DNA from: Chitinophaga ginsengisoli | GTDB taxonomy: Bacteria > Bacteroidota > Bacteroidia > Chitinophagales > Chitinophagaceae | Assembly (NCBI RefSeq): GCF_003014595.1 | Contig: NZ_PYGK01000010.1 | Span: forward strand, 124,001-188,000 | Reading direction: 5' to 3' | DNA length: 64,000 bases | Part shown: one piece after another, positions 7,552 through 16,230 of the stretch | Position numbering within the stretch: the stretch's first letter is position 1 | Layout of the letters: each line of letters opens with the position of its first letter | Made by a program: the position numbers and the translations under genes | The notes under the pieces: model-generated | Database searches by the model: none | Told to the model about the DNA's origin: nothing | Seen by the model: only the letters and a program-made list of their open reading frames with translations

Positions 7552-9681
7552 TTAATAAGCTAACAATTCTCTCATAGCTGCCGCTACCTTTTCAGGATTC
7601 GGCAACATCGCATTTTCCAGTATGGTATTGATCGGTACCGCCGGCAGATCAAGGGCTCCCAGCGTAAATACCGGTGCGTCCAGTGATTTGAAACAAGTGC
7701 GCTGAATCCGTCCTGCGAGTGCCTGTACAAAGGAATTATTCAGTTGTTCTTCTGTTAAGATGAGCACCTTGCCATGTTTTTTAACGGTAGAGAAGACCAG
7801 TTCTTCGTCCAGCGGGAATAGCGTACGCAGATCAATGATCTCTACCTGACCAGGGAAATGGGTGGCGGCTGCCTGCGCCCAGTACACGCCCATACCATAA
7901 GTGATAACGCAGAGCGTATCTCCTTTTTTCAGATCACGTGGATGGGCGGGTTGCACGACTCTTCCTTTACCTAATGGTAATACGTAATCGGAGTCTGGTT
8001 CTACAGTGATGGCTCCCTGTGTGCCAGGTACCTTACTCCAGTAAAGACCTTTGTGTTCCAGCATGACCACAGGATTAGGATCAAGGAAGGCGGCCTTCAT
8101 CAACCCTTTCATGTCAGCGGCATTGGAAGGATATACCACTTTGATGCCTTTGACGGTCAGCAAGGTAGATTCCACGCTACCGGAATGGTAAGGTCCGCCA
8201 CCACCATAGGCGCCGATAGGGACGCGTATAAGTGTCTGCACGGGGAACTTTCCATTGCTCAGGTAACAGGATTTGGAGATCTCCGTCACCAGCTGGTTAA
8301 AGCCAGGATAGATGTAGTCAGCAAACTGGATCTCTACTATGGGTTTGACACCCACAGCTGAAAGGCCGGCGGTCGAACCAACGATATAGGCTTCCTGGAT
8401 GGCGGTGTTGTACACCCTGTTATCGCCAAATTTTTCCGCCAGCGTAGCTGCCTCCCGGAATACGCCTCCGAGCCTGCGACCTACGTCCTGACCGAAAAAG
8501 ATAGCTTCGGGATACTGTTGAAGAATCTCCTCTACCGCGTGCAGAGCGGCGTCTACCATCATTACCTTATTACCGTTGGAGGGGAACCTGTTACCTTTTT
8601 CAGCGGTAACAGCTGCCGGAGCAAAGATGTGATCCGCTACTGAATCAACAGTAGGGTCTGATGCCTCTTTTGCCCGGTCGAATTCAAGACTGATGTATTT
8701 TGGGGTGTCTGACTCTATTGCCAACAGATCCTTCTCCAACACACCTATCTCCAGCAAGCGCTCTCTCAGCAGCGGTTTGGGATCCTTTGCCGCATGCAGC
8801 GCGAGATCTTCTTCAGTGCGGTACCACTCCTTCCTTACACCAGAGGTATGATGCCCTAACAAAGGCACACAGGCGTGTACTAAAATAGGTTTCCGCTCCT
8901 GGCGTACATAACCGATAGCGGCTCCCATTGCATGAAAGCATTCCTCGAAATTGCTACCGTCCACACGCATGCGTTCCATGCCTTTAAAGCCGGCCGCATA
9001 TTCATATGCATCCATTACCCGGGTTTCTTCTGCACTGGCTGAAATACCCCATTCATTGTCCTGTACGAGGTAAATAATGGGCAATTCCCATAACACAGCA
9101 CTCTGCCAGGCCTCACTCACCTCTCCTTCCGTCACACTGCCATCACCCAGGGAACAAAGCACTACCGGCGCTTCCCCTTTAGGTCCAGTCCTTAAGGAAG
9201 TAGCACCTATCTTTTCCAGGTAGCGGATACCTTGCGCCATACCGGTGGAGGGGATCACCTGCATGCCGGTGGCGCTGCTCTGATGCGGAATGCAGGGCTT
9301 CTCGGGGTCCAGACTGCTCGGGTGGCTGTAATAAGAACGCCCTCCGGAGGAAGGATCGTCTCTTTTGGCCAGCAGTTGCAGCATCAGTTCATACGGCGTA
9401 AAACCCATCGCCAGGAGCATGCTGTCATCCCTGTAGTAAGGACTGGCATAATCCCATGGACTTAACTGCATGCCGGCAGCTATCTGAATAGCTTCATGAC
9501 CGCGGGAAGTGGAGTGTACATATTTGCAGATATTGCGGTTCGCTTCATAGACGGCAGCCATCTCAACCGCCTGACACATGAAGCGGTAAGCCTTTAATAG
9601 TGTAGCCTGTTTGCCGGAAGACCGCTCCTTACCGGGAACAGCAGCTTTTAAAGTTGGAACACTTATGCTATCTTTAAACAC
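7552..9681 (-). CDS. 2-oxoacid dehydrogenase E1, fused alpha and beta subunits
   Basis: 709 residues from a GTG at 9681 (MFKDSISVP). The first half is an E1-alpha: YRDDSMLL, then the thiamine diphosphate motif GDGSVTEGE followed by QDN at about 190-225. The second half, from about residue 375, is an E1-beta transketolase-type domain (FGQDVGRRLGGVF, IQFADYIYPGFNQL) with a C-terminal domain. Fused E1 proteins of this size are common in Bacteroidota and decarboxylate branched-chain 2-oxo acids or pyruvate, feeding an E2 lipoyl acyltransferase. E2 and E3 are not in the window. The divergent MarR gene and shared operator-like boxes suggest regulation by it. Confidence 0.93.
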   Translation of the reverse strand: MFKDSISVPTLKAAVPGKERSSGKQATLLKAYRFMCQAVEMAAVYEANRNICKYVHSTSRGHEAIQIAAGMQLSPWDYASPYYRDDSMLLAMGFTPYELMLQLLAKRDDPSSGGRSYYSHPSSLDPEKPCIPHQSSATGMQVIPSTGMAQGIRYLEKIGATSLRTGPKGEAPVVLCSLGDGSVTEGEVSEAWQSAVLWELPIIYLVQDNEWGISASAEETRVMDAYEYAAGFKGMERMRVDGSNFEECFHAMGAAIGYVRQERKPILVHACVPLLGHHTSGVRKEWYRTEEDLALHAAKDPKPLLRERLLEIGVLEKDLLAIESDTPKYISLEFDRAKEASDPTVDSVADHIFAPAAVTAEKGNRFPSNGNKVMMVDAALHAVEEILQQYPEAIFFGQDVGRRLGGVFREAATLAEKFGDNRVYNTAIQEAYIVGSTAGLSAVGVKPIVEIQFADYIYPGFNQLVTEISKSCYLSNGKFPVQTLIRVPIGAYGGGGPYHSGSVESTLLTVKGIKVVYPSNAADMKGLMKAAFLDPNPVVMLEHKGLYWSKVPGTQGAITVEPDSDYVLPLGKGRVVQPAHPRDLKKGDTLCVITYGMGVYWAQAAATHFPGQVEIIDLRTLFPLDEELVFSTVKKHGKVLILTEEQLNNSFVQALAGRIQRTCFKSLDAPVFTLGALDLPAVPINTILENAMLPNPEKVAAAMRELLAY

Positions 9682-9713
9682 GTAAGAATTGTTTTGGTGT
9701 GTGATTATTTTAG

Positions 9714-9740
9714 TTGCTAAAGCAACTATTGCTATTGCAA
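9714..9740. promoter_or_regulatory. Two TTGC-N4-GCAA boxes in the E1/MarR divergent promoter
   Basis: TTGCTAAAGCAA (9714-9725) and TTGCTATTGCAA (9729-9740) are two 12-bp dyads whose centres are 15 bp apart. The first sits in a longer perfect dyad, TAGTTGCT-AA-AGCAACTA. They fill the 69-bp gap between the divergent E1 and MarR genes, the classical place for a MarR operator. Binding is inferred. Confidence 0.6.
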
Positions 9741-9750
9741 ATTAACGAAT

Positions 9751-10185
9751 ATGACTGATACTTTTGTAAGCAATCCGTCTTTTTTTAAGTTGGACGCTAC
9801 CTTAAAACGGATACGGAATTACTGGCAAAAAACCTTTGACGCCCACAAAAAAGACATTACTGTAGACCAGTGGTTATTAATTGAAAACCTCTATAAGCAC
9901 AAGAAAATCACCCACAATGAGCTTGCCAGAGTGACCTCAAAAGACATTACCACTGTATCCCGCATTATTGAACTGCTGGTAAAAAAGGAACTGGTGATCA
10001 GGGAAGGCTCCACGCATGACCGCCGTAAGGTATTTCTCCAGCTGACCACCAAAGGCTCGGATAAGTATAAGGATGTAAGACCCCTGGTACTGGAAATGCG
10101 AAAAACAGGTTGGGCGGGATTAACTGAAAATGATTATGCTGAACTGACCAGGATACTTGATGTGATCTACAATAATATTCCCTGA
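9751..10185 (+). CDS. MarR family transcriptional regulator
   Basis: 144 residues with the MarR winged-helix layout: N-terminal dimer helix, HTH with the recognition helix near SKDITTVSRIIELLVKK, and the wing containing the family's DHDRRK-like signature, here STHDRRKVFLQLT. MarR proteins are dimeric repressors that release DNA on binding small phenolic or lipid ligands. The gene is divergent from the E1 dehydrogenase, with two dyad boxes between them, so it probably controls itself and E1. Confidence 0.9.
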   Translation: MTDTFVSNPSFFKLDATLKRIRNYWQKTFDAHKKDITVDQWLLIENLYKHKKITHNELARVTSKDITTVSRIIELLVKKELVIREGSTHDRRKVFLQLTTKGSDKYKDVRPLVLEMRKTGWAGLTENDYAELTRILDVIYNNIP

Positions 10186-10438
10186 CAACCACAACAGTGA
10201 ATTGAAGACTACGCACGTCCTGACTATGAATGTTACCGTCTGACATCTGTCGTTAACGTAAGCTATCTGCCAGCCCTTCACCTCATCAATGAAACTTTCC
10301 GGATAGTCGTTTTGTTCTGCCAGTTTAGTAATACACTGCGCCATGCGCGGTGGGCGGATTATTGTGCATCATTGGTTGTATATAACACTGTCTGTCGTGC
10401 TAAATTCCCTTTCATGACGCTGAGATGTACATTAAACA
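10186..10438. other. Intergenic region after MarR
   Basis: No gene is supported. The frames here overlap the end of marR or lack protein character. The region ends in a terminator-like hairpin. Confidence 0.55.
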
Positions 10439-10481
10439 AGAACGCTTAACGCAACAGATAGCAGTTGGCGTTAAGCGTTCT
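10439..10481. terminator. Terminator-like hairpin between MarR and FAH genes
   Basis: AGAACGCTTAACGC pairs perfectly with GCGTTAAGCGTTCT across a 15-base loop, a 14-bp stem between convergent genes. Only short T-runs flank it, so it may be a terminator or an mRNA-end stabiliser. Confidence 0.65.
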
Positions 10482-10497
10482 TTATAATTGCAGACGT

Positions 10498-11109
10498 TTA
10501 TTTTATCATGAATTCCAGCAGGCTGTCATTTTCAATAAATGCTTCCAGCGTATCCCCTATCTCAACCGGTCCTACGCCGGCAGGGGTGCCTGTAAATACC
10601 AGGTCCCCAATGTTCAGGGTGAAGAATTTTGAGATGTAGGCAATAAGGAAATCAAAAGAGAACAACAGGTCTTTGGTATTACCCTGCTGCATCAATTCCT
10701 TATTCTTATAGAGACAGAAATTGATATCTTTCTTGTCCATCTCCGGCGTAATAGGAATGAACTGTCCTACCACAGCGGAATTATCAAAAGCTTTGGCGAT
10801 CTCCCAGGGCAATCCTTTCTGCTTCTGCTTGTCCTGCAGATCGCGGGCGGTAAAGTCAATGCCGACACCTATATGATCGTAATATTTATCCGCAAATTTC
10901 TCCTGGATATGCTTACCGTTCTTGCTGATACGCAACACCAACTCACATTCGTAGTGAAGATTGTCGGTAAATTCAGGATAGTAGAACGGATGATTGTTCT
11001 GTAACAATGCATTCTTTGGCTTCATGAAAATCACTGGTTCGGTTGGTACCTCGTTTTTCAGTTCCTTTGCATGATCAGCATAATTTCTTCCAACACAAAT
11101 AATTTTCAT
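10498..11109 (-). CDS. Fumarylacetoacetate hydrolase family protein (acylpyruvase type)
   Basis: 203 residues, the length of the small single-domain FAH proteins (FAHD1/YcgM type). CVGRNYADHAKEL, FMKPKNAL, the metal-binding glutamates in HYECELVLRI, IGVGIDFTARDLQ and FTGTPAGVGPV are all family landmarks. Such enzymes cleave acylpyruvates or decarboxylate oxaloacetate with Mg2+. Which reaction this one performs is uncertain. It is downstream of pth on the same strand, 63 bp away, and may share its transcript. Confidence 0.92.
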   Translation of the reverse strand: MKIICVGRNYADHAKELKNEVPTEPVIFMKPKNALLQNNHPFYYPEFTDNLHYECELVLRISKNGKHIQEKFADKYYDHIGVGIDFTARDLQDKQKQKGLPWEIAKAFDNSAVVGQFIPITPEMDKKDINFCLYKNKELMQQGNTKDLLFSFDFLIAYISKFFTLNIGDLVFTGTPAGVGPVEIGDTLEAFIENDSLLEFMIK

Positions 11110-11172
11110 GACAGATTTTTCTTGGTTTTAAGGTTAAATAAACGCATCACAGCAGATTTCGTAAATTTATGG

Positions 11173-11748
11173 CTAATAAGGATAGACCAGGGTATTAAAG
11201 ATATTCATGGTACGCGGTAAACCCACAGACGCAAAACTTTCGATCAGTTCCACACATTTCCCCAGCTTAGCCATCACAATAGCCCATTCCTCATTACTCC
11301 ATTTACCCAAGACAAACTCTACCTGCCGGCCACGGGGAAAGTTATTCCCGATACCGAAACGCAAACGGGGATATTCTTTAGTACCCAACATTTCCTGGAT
11401 GCTTGTCAGCCCGTTCTGACCGGCGTCACTACCACCAGCGCGAAGACGTATCACTTCCAATGGTAATGCCAGATCATCTACTAATACCAGTATATTTTCC
11501 AGCGGTACTTTCTCTTTGTCCATCCAGTATTTCACCGCCTTTCCGCTCAGGTTCATGTACGTGGTGGGCTTGATAACTACAAAAGTCCGTCCCTTCCATT
11601 TCACTTCGGCTACATCAGCCAGACGGTCATTCCGGTAACTACCTCCATGCTTTTCCACGAAAGCATCGGCAATATCAAACCCTATATTGTGGCGTGTATG
11701 CTCGTATTCTGCACCTATATTACCTAATCCTACTATCAGGTATTTCAT
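11173..11748 (-). CDS. pth: Peptidyl-tRNA hydrolase
   Basis: 191 residues. The N terminus MKYLIVGLGNIGAEYEHT leads into RHNIGF, which holds the catalytic His, and KPTTYMNLSGKAV, LVDDLALPL and GLTSIQEMLG are conserved in bacterial Pth. The enzyme releases peptides from peptidyl-tRNA that drops off the ribosome. It lies downstream of rplY and prs on the same strand; prs-rplY-pth is a widespread bacterial gene order. A terminator hairpin at 11838-11876 separates it from rplY, so it may also have its own promoter. Confidence 0.97.
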   Translation of the reverse strand: MKYLIVGLGNIGAEYEHTRHNIGFDIADAFVEKHGGSYRNDRLADVAEVKWKGRTFVVIKPTTYMNLSGKAVKYWMDKEKVPLENILVLVDDLALPLEVIRLRAGGSDAGQNGLTSIQEMLGTKEYPRLRFGIGNNFPRGRQVEFVLGKWSNEEWAIVMAKLGKCVELIESFASVGLPRTMNIFNTLVYPY

Positions 11749-11837
11749 CGGATTACAATTTTAATGCTAAACATCTGCATTACGCCCTGCCTATATATAC
11801 GAAAGGAACGAGGAAACGTAACGCAGGGCAAAAATAG

Positions 11838-11876
11838 AAAAAGTCCCATCCCGGACGAGCCGGAACAGGACTTTTT
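11838..11876. terminator. Intrinsic terminator after rplY
   Basis: AAAAAGTCC pairs with GGACTTTTT, and CCGG with CCGG inside, giving a long interrupted hairpin with A-run and T-run ends. It lies 23 bp past the rplY stop on the minus strand. Confidence 0.75.
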
Positions 11877-11898
11877 GTAAAATATTCTGAAAGAAAAC

Positions 11899-12480
11899 TT
11901 ATTTCTTTTTGCTGTCTGCAGCTTCTTCCTGACGCAGCTGACGAGTCATTACTACGGAAGCGATAGGAATACGCGGAGAGTTCAGGATCTCGATGTTCTC
12001 AGCAACCACATCTTCTACACGGATGTTACCGTTCAGCTGCAAGTTGTCGATGTTCACCTCAACGTTCTCACGCAGGTATTTAGGCAGTGCCTTCACTTTC
12101 AGCGCTTTGATCTTAACTACCAGTTTACCACCGGCTTTAACACCTTCGGACTGACCGGTAATTCTGATTGGCAGCGTAACAGCAACAGGCTTATCTTCTA
12201 CCATTTCCAGGAAGTCGATGTGAGCCAGTTCGTCGGTAACAGTGTCAAACTGTTTGTCTTTCAATACACATTTATAGGTTTTGCTACCTATTTTGATTTC
12301 AGCGATCTGAAAATCAGGTGTATACACCAGATCCTTGAAAGATACTGCCGGAGCTGAAAAACTTACGGTTTCTGCACCCCCGTAAATAACACAAGGCACT
12401 TGTCCCTCAGAACGTACCTGGCGGGTGGCTTTTTTGCCAAATTCGCTCCTGAGTTGTCCTTCGATTGTTATCGTTTTCAT
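11899..12480 (-). CDS. rplY: 50S ribosomal protein L25 (Ctc type)
   Basis: 193 residues, the long L25/Ctc form. The N-terminal L25 domain (EGQLRSEFGKKATRQVRSEG, VIYGG, DFLEM) binds 5S rRNA. The C-terminal TL5-like beta domain follows (VTLPIRITGQSEGVKAGG, LPKYLRENVEVNI). The tail ends QEEAADSKKK. It lies 42 bp downstream of prs on the same strand, the usual order. Confidence 0.97.
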   Translation of the reverse strand: MKTITIEGQLRSEFGKKATRQVRSEGQVPCVIYGGAETVSFSAPAVSFKDLVYTPDFQIAEIKIGSKTYKCVLKDKQFDTVTDELAHIDFLEMVEDKPVAVTLPIRITGQSEGVKAGGKLVVKIKALKVKALPKYLRENVEVNIDNLQLNGNIRVEDVVAENIEILNSPRIPIASVVMTRQLRQEEAADSKKK

Positions 12481-12522
12481 TGATTAAACATTTATGATTG
12501 TTATAAATAATGCTTGTTCTTA

Positions 12523-13467
12523 TTACCTCCGGTGACTATGAACGAACAGGTTCGTGATAGACCTGTTTTCGTGCATATTGCGGATGGCTACTGCAAAGAG
12601 GTCCGCCACACTGATCACTTTGATCTTAGCACTCTGCTGTTTTAGCGGCATTGTGTCGCATATTACCAGCTCTTCCAGTACGGAGTTCTCGATGTTTTCG
12701 TAAGCCTTGCCACTCAACACCGGGTGGGTACAAAATGCTCTCACACTTCTTGCCCCTTTCTCTTTCAACAGATTAGCTGCCTTGGTCAATGTACCTGCAG
12801 TGTCGCAGATGTCATCTATCAATACAATATCCCTGTCTTTCACATCTCCTATCACCACCATGGAAGCAATTTCATTGGCACGCTTACGGTGCTTATCACA
12901 GATCACCATTTCAGCATTGAAATAGGCTGCTACTTCCCTTACCCTGTTGGTACTACCCACATCAGGGGACGCAAAGGTAAGATTTTCCAGCTTCAAATTC
13001 TCAATGTACGGGATGAAAATTGCGGAACTGTCCAGGTGATCTACCGGGATGTCAAAGAAGCCCTGGATCTGAGGAGCATGCAAATCCATGGTTATCACAC
13101 GATTAGCACCTGCTGAAGTCAACAGGTTAGCTACCAGTTTGGAGGCTATAGCCACCCTGGGCTTGTCCTTCCTGTCCTGCCGTGCGAAACCAAAGTAAGG
13201 GATCACAGCAGTGATATAACCTGCTGAGGCCCTTTTCGCCGCGTCTATCATCATCAACAGCTCCATCAGGTTGTCTGAAGGGGCATTGGTACTTTGTATC
13301 AGGAAAACATAATCACCGCGGATACTTTCCATATAAATTGGCTGGAACTCGCCATCGCTGAACTTCTGAATGGTCAGCTTACCAAGACCGTTACCGTAAC
13401 GCTTTGCAATTTTTTCTGCAAGAGCTGTATTACTGTTCCCTGTGAAAATTTTTACTGATGGTTGCAT
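12523..13467 (-). CDS. prs: Ribose-phosphate pyrophosphokinase
   Basis: 314 residues, the normal length for class I PRPP synthetase. KIFTGNSNTALAEKIA, SDGEFQPIYMESIRGDYVFL, YFGFARQDRKDKPRVAI and the PRPP-binding VLIDDICDTAGTL are diagnostic. The enzyme makes PRPP from ribose 5-phosphate and ATP for nucleotide, His, Trp and NAD synthesis. A TAGTTTTG -7 box lies 21 bases upstream. It heads a prs-rplY unit. Confidence 0.98.
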   Translation of the reverse strand: MQPSVKIFTGNSNTALAEKIAKRYGNGLGKLTIQKFSDGEFQPIYMESIRGDYVFLIQSTNAPSDNLMELLMMIDAAKRASAGYITAVIPYFGFARQDRKDKPRVAIASKLVANLLTSAGANRVITMDLHAPQIQGFFDIPVDHLDSSAIFIPYIENLKLENLTFASPDVGSTNRVREVAAYFNAEMVICDKHRKRANEIASMVVIGDVKDRDIVLIDDICDTAGTLTKAANLLKEKGARSVRAFCTHPVLSGKAYENIENSVLEELVICDTMPLKQQSAKIKVISVADLFAVAIRNMHENRSITNLFVHSHRR

Positions 13468-13487
13468 GGATTAATAGAAAGAGGTTG

Positions 13488-13495
13488 CAAAACTA
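13488..13495 (-). promoter_or_regulatory. -7 box TAGTTTTG upstream of prs
   Basis: An exact TAnnTTTG match on the minus strand, 20 bases before the prs ATG. The -33 element is not clear. Confidence 0.5.
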
Positions 13496-13709
13496 TGCTT
13501 TTTGGAGTAGCTATTTCTTATTTTTTTAGTCATTATACCCTATGGTACACAATTCCTGTATTTCCCAAATAGATAACGTGATTATTTACAATGCCTTACA
13601 TTCACACTTTATATTGTGGTTCCTTATTGGTAGGCTAATTTAAATTAAATTGGGGGAAGTGAAAAAAAACCGGAGGGAAAGGGATACATTTGCTAATAAT
13701 TTTAGCAAA

Positions 13710-14420
13710 ATGGAAATGATAGTTAACCCAACAAATCACGTCGCAATCAAAGATTGGGCGGTAGACGATAAACCACGGGAAAAACTGATCAATAAAGGAT
13801 GCACTGCTCTCAGTGATGCAGAACTATTAGCTATTCTGCTTAACAATGGTCATAAACAGAAGTCTGCAGTGTCCCTTGCCCAGGAAATATTACGCCTGTC
13901 TTCCGATAATCTCGGTGAAATGGCCAAGCTGAATGTACATCAGCTAAAAAAGATACAAGGTGTTGGCATCGCTAAAGCCACCACCATTGTAGCCGCCATG
14001 GAACTGGCCCGCCGCAGGCAGGCTGGTTATATGCATGCTAAAAAGACGATCCGCACCGGCGCCGATGCGGCCCTCTATTTTAAGCCGATACTAGGCGATG
14101 CTCCTTATGAGTCATTTCATGTACTCTATCTCAACCACGCCTGCCGTGTATTGGAGCACCGTTGCATCAGCAATGGAGGCGTAGCCGGTACCGTCATAGA
14201 TGTCGGCCACATTTTTAAGGCCGCTATTGAGCTGAGCGCTACACAACTGATACTCTGTCACAACCACCCATCCGGCAATCTGCGCCCAAGTACAACAGAT
14301 ATTCACACCACCAAAAAACTCATACAGGCAGGCAGCTTATTTGATATCCGCATACTGGACCACATCATAGTGTCTGAGGCCGGTTATTGCAGTATGGCAG
14401 AGGAAGGATTCATCATATAA
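13710..14420 (+). CDS. radC: RadC family JAB-domain protein
   Basis: 236 residues from the ATG at 13710. The frame is open from a TTG at 13650, but that extension is Lys/Arg/Glu-rich and contains the likely promoter (TAATTTTA at 13698). An N-terminal HhH-containing region (LSDAELLAILL, LKKIQGVGIAKA) is followed by the MPN/JAB domain with the metal motif HNHPSGNLRPSTTD. RadC proteins are conserved; the old DNA-repair assignment is doubtful and the true activity is not established. It precedes the Gfo/Idh gene by 63 bp on the same strand. Confidence 0.94.
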   Translation: MEMIVNPTNHVAIKDWAVDDKPREKLINKGCTALSDAELLAILLNNGHKQKSAVSLAQEILRLSSDNLGEMAKLNVHQLKKIQGVGIAKATTIVAAMELARRRQAGYMHAKKTIRTGADAALYFKPILGDAPYESFHVLYLNHACRVLEHRCISNGGVAGTVIDVGHIFKAAIELSATQLILCHNHPSGNLRPSTTDIHTTKKLIQAGSLFDIRILDHIIVSEAGYCSMAEEGFII

Positions 14421-14483
14421 TATCTCGATATAATACTCTTCTTTTTCCTTACATTCGCAATTATTTTATTATCAGATACTAAC

Positions 14484-15464
14484 ATGCTCAAAATAGGAAT
14501 CTTCGGTGTGGGGCACCTGGGCAAGATACATCTATCCCAATGGGCCACTATGAAAGACGTAGAAATAGTCGGTTTTTTTGATCCAAGCAATGCCAATGCC
14601 GACAGTGTAGCGCAGCAGTACCCGATTCCGAGATTCGCCTCCGCGGAAGAATTGATACAGGCATCAGACGCGATAGATATCATCGCTCCTACTACACAGC
14701 ACTTCAAATTATGTGAACAGGCCATCCGTAACGGGAAACACATCTTCGTGGAAAAGCCGATGACCAACACCATGGAAGAGGCTAAAACACTGGTAAAACT
14801 GGTGGAAGAAGCCAACATCAAATTCCAGGTGGGCCACGTAGAACGCTTCAACCCGGCCTTCCTTGCCCTCAAAGGACATGAACTGAAACCTATGTTCATC
14901 GAGGTACACCGCCTGGCGGAATTCAATCCCCGTGGTACAGATGTCAGCGTGATCCTCGACCTGATGATCCACGATATTGATATCGTCCTGAGCATCGTAC
15001 AATCCACCGTCAACCGCATCTCTGCCAGTGGCGTAGCTGTCATGAGCGATACTCCCGACATCGCCAATGTCAGAATAGAATTCCACAATGGCTGCGTAGC
15101 AAACCTGACTTCCAGCCGCATCTCCCTGAAGAAAATGCGTAAAATGCGCCTGTTCCAGAAAGATGCCTACATAGGGATTGACTTTCTCGATAAAAAGACC
15201 GAAATCATCAAGCTGAAAACGCCTGAAGATGAGGGACTCTTTACACTGGATATAGATACCAATTCTGGTAAAAAGACCATCGCTATTGACAATCCGGAGA
15301 TCAAACAGGTAAATGCTATCCGTATGGAGCTGGAACTATTCCGTGACAGTATCCTCTTCAACAAGCCTGTGCCGGTGAATGCAATAGATGGCTTACAGGC
15401 CATGGAGGTTGCTCACCAGATCCTGGCGAAGATCAATAAGAGCCTGTCTGCAGACGTAGCTTAA
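14484..15464 (+). CDS. Gfo/Idh/MocA family oxidoreductase
   Basis: 326 residues. The N-terminal Rossmann fold begins LKIGIFGVGHLGKIHL. The family signature EKPMTN is at about 91-96, and GHVERFNPAFLAL opens the catalytic alpha/beta domain. Members oxidise or reduce sugars and related compounds with NAD(P). The VGHVERFNPA segment resembles family members acting on UDP-sugar-type substrates, but the substrate cannot be fixed. Possibly cotranscribed with radC; it converges with ispD, whose end is 10 bp away. Confidence 0.92.
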   Translation: MLKIGIFGVGHLGKIHLSQWATMKDVEIVGFFDPSNANADSVAQQYPIPRFASAEELIQASDAIDIIAPTTQHFKLCEQAIRNGKHIFVEKPMTNTMEEAKTLVKLVEEANIKFQVGHVERFNPAFLALKGHELKPMFIEVHRLAEFNPRGTDVSVILDLMIHDIDIVLSIVQSTVNRISASGVAVMSDTPDIANVRIEFHNGCVANLTSSRISLKKMRKMRLFQKDAYIGIDFLDKKTEIIKLKTPEDEGLFTLDIDTNSGKKTIAIDNPEIKQVNAIRMELELFRDSILFNKPVPVNAIDGLQAMEVAHQILAKINKSLSADVA

Positions 15465-15474
15465 TAACTATAAA

Positions 15475-16158
15475 CTAGCTATTCTTTTCTTTCAATAAAG
15501 CGCTGGCAATCGTCAGATCAAGCGGGCGCGTGATCTTTATATTCGCTTCTTCTCCGGGTACCAGGTGTACACGATGACCTTGCCGCTCTACTACTGTCGC
15601 TTCATCCGTAAACAACGGATCATAAGGTAATTCAAACGCAGGCAACAACCATTCCGACAAAAACGTCTGTGGGGTCTGTATAATCTTGAACTGTTCGCGG
15701 TCTACCGCTTTATTCTCCTCTCCTTCCACCTGCCGGATACTATCCTTCATATCAATAACGGGAATAGCGCTTCCTTTCGTTAAAGCTGCTTCGTAACAGG
15801 TACGGATCAGTGAAGTGCTGATCAGCGGACGTACCCCGTCGTGTACAAACACAACAGAAGGCATCTTCACTTCCTGCAAACCATTCCTCACAGAATGGAA
15901 ACGGGTTTCTCCTCCTTTTACCAGTGTAACGTTAGCGCTTGTATTAAATTCATGTAGCCAGGGTTCAACATATCCAAAATGCACTTCCGGCAATACCAAT
16001 ACAATACGGATATCGTTGAAAGCACTTACAAATGCATTCACGGTATGCCATAATACGGGCTTCCCTGACAGATCGAGGAACTGTTTGGGAATAGAGCTTC
16101 CCATACGGGAACCGGACCCGCCGGCAACAATGATCGCTATTTTATTACGCTGTTCCAT
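15475..16158 (-). CDS. ispD: 2-C-methyl-D-erythritol 4-phosphate cytidylyltransferase
   Basis: 227 residues. The nucleotide-binding VAGGSGSRMGSSIPKQFL, the conserved VFVHDGVRPLIS, and the late TDEATVVERQGHRVHLVPG and NIKITRPLDL are diagnostic of IspD. It forms CDP-methylerythritol in the non-mevalonate isoprenoid pathway. It follows queA on the same strand with a 72-bp gap holding a hairpin. Confidence 0.96.
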   Translation of the reverse strand: MEQRNKIAIIVAGGSGSRMGSSIPKQFLDLSGKPVLWHTVNAFVSAFNDIRIVLVLPEVHFGYVEPWLHEFNTSANVTLVKGGETRFHSVRNGLQEVKMPSVVFVHDGVRPLISTSLIRTCYEAALTKGSAIPVIDMKDSIRQVEGEENKAVDREQFKIIQTPQTFLSEWLLPAFELPYDPLFTDEATVVERQGHRVHLVPGEEANIKITRPLDLTIASALLKEKNS

Positions 16159-16177
16159 AAATGGCCTTACATGAATA

Positions 16178-16213
16178 GTCCTGTCCCGTATGGATACGAG
16201 ACAGGACCTTTTT
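16178..16213. terminator. Hairpin between queA and ispD
   Basis: GTCCTGTC pairs with GACAGGAC around a 14-base loop. The T5 run lies on the plus strand, opposite to the flanking genes, so its role as their terminator is uncertain. Confidence 0.5.
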
Positions 16214-16230
16214 CAATAGTTCGTTATCGC

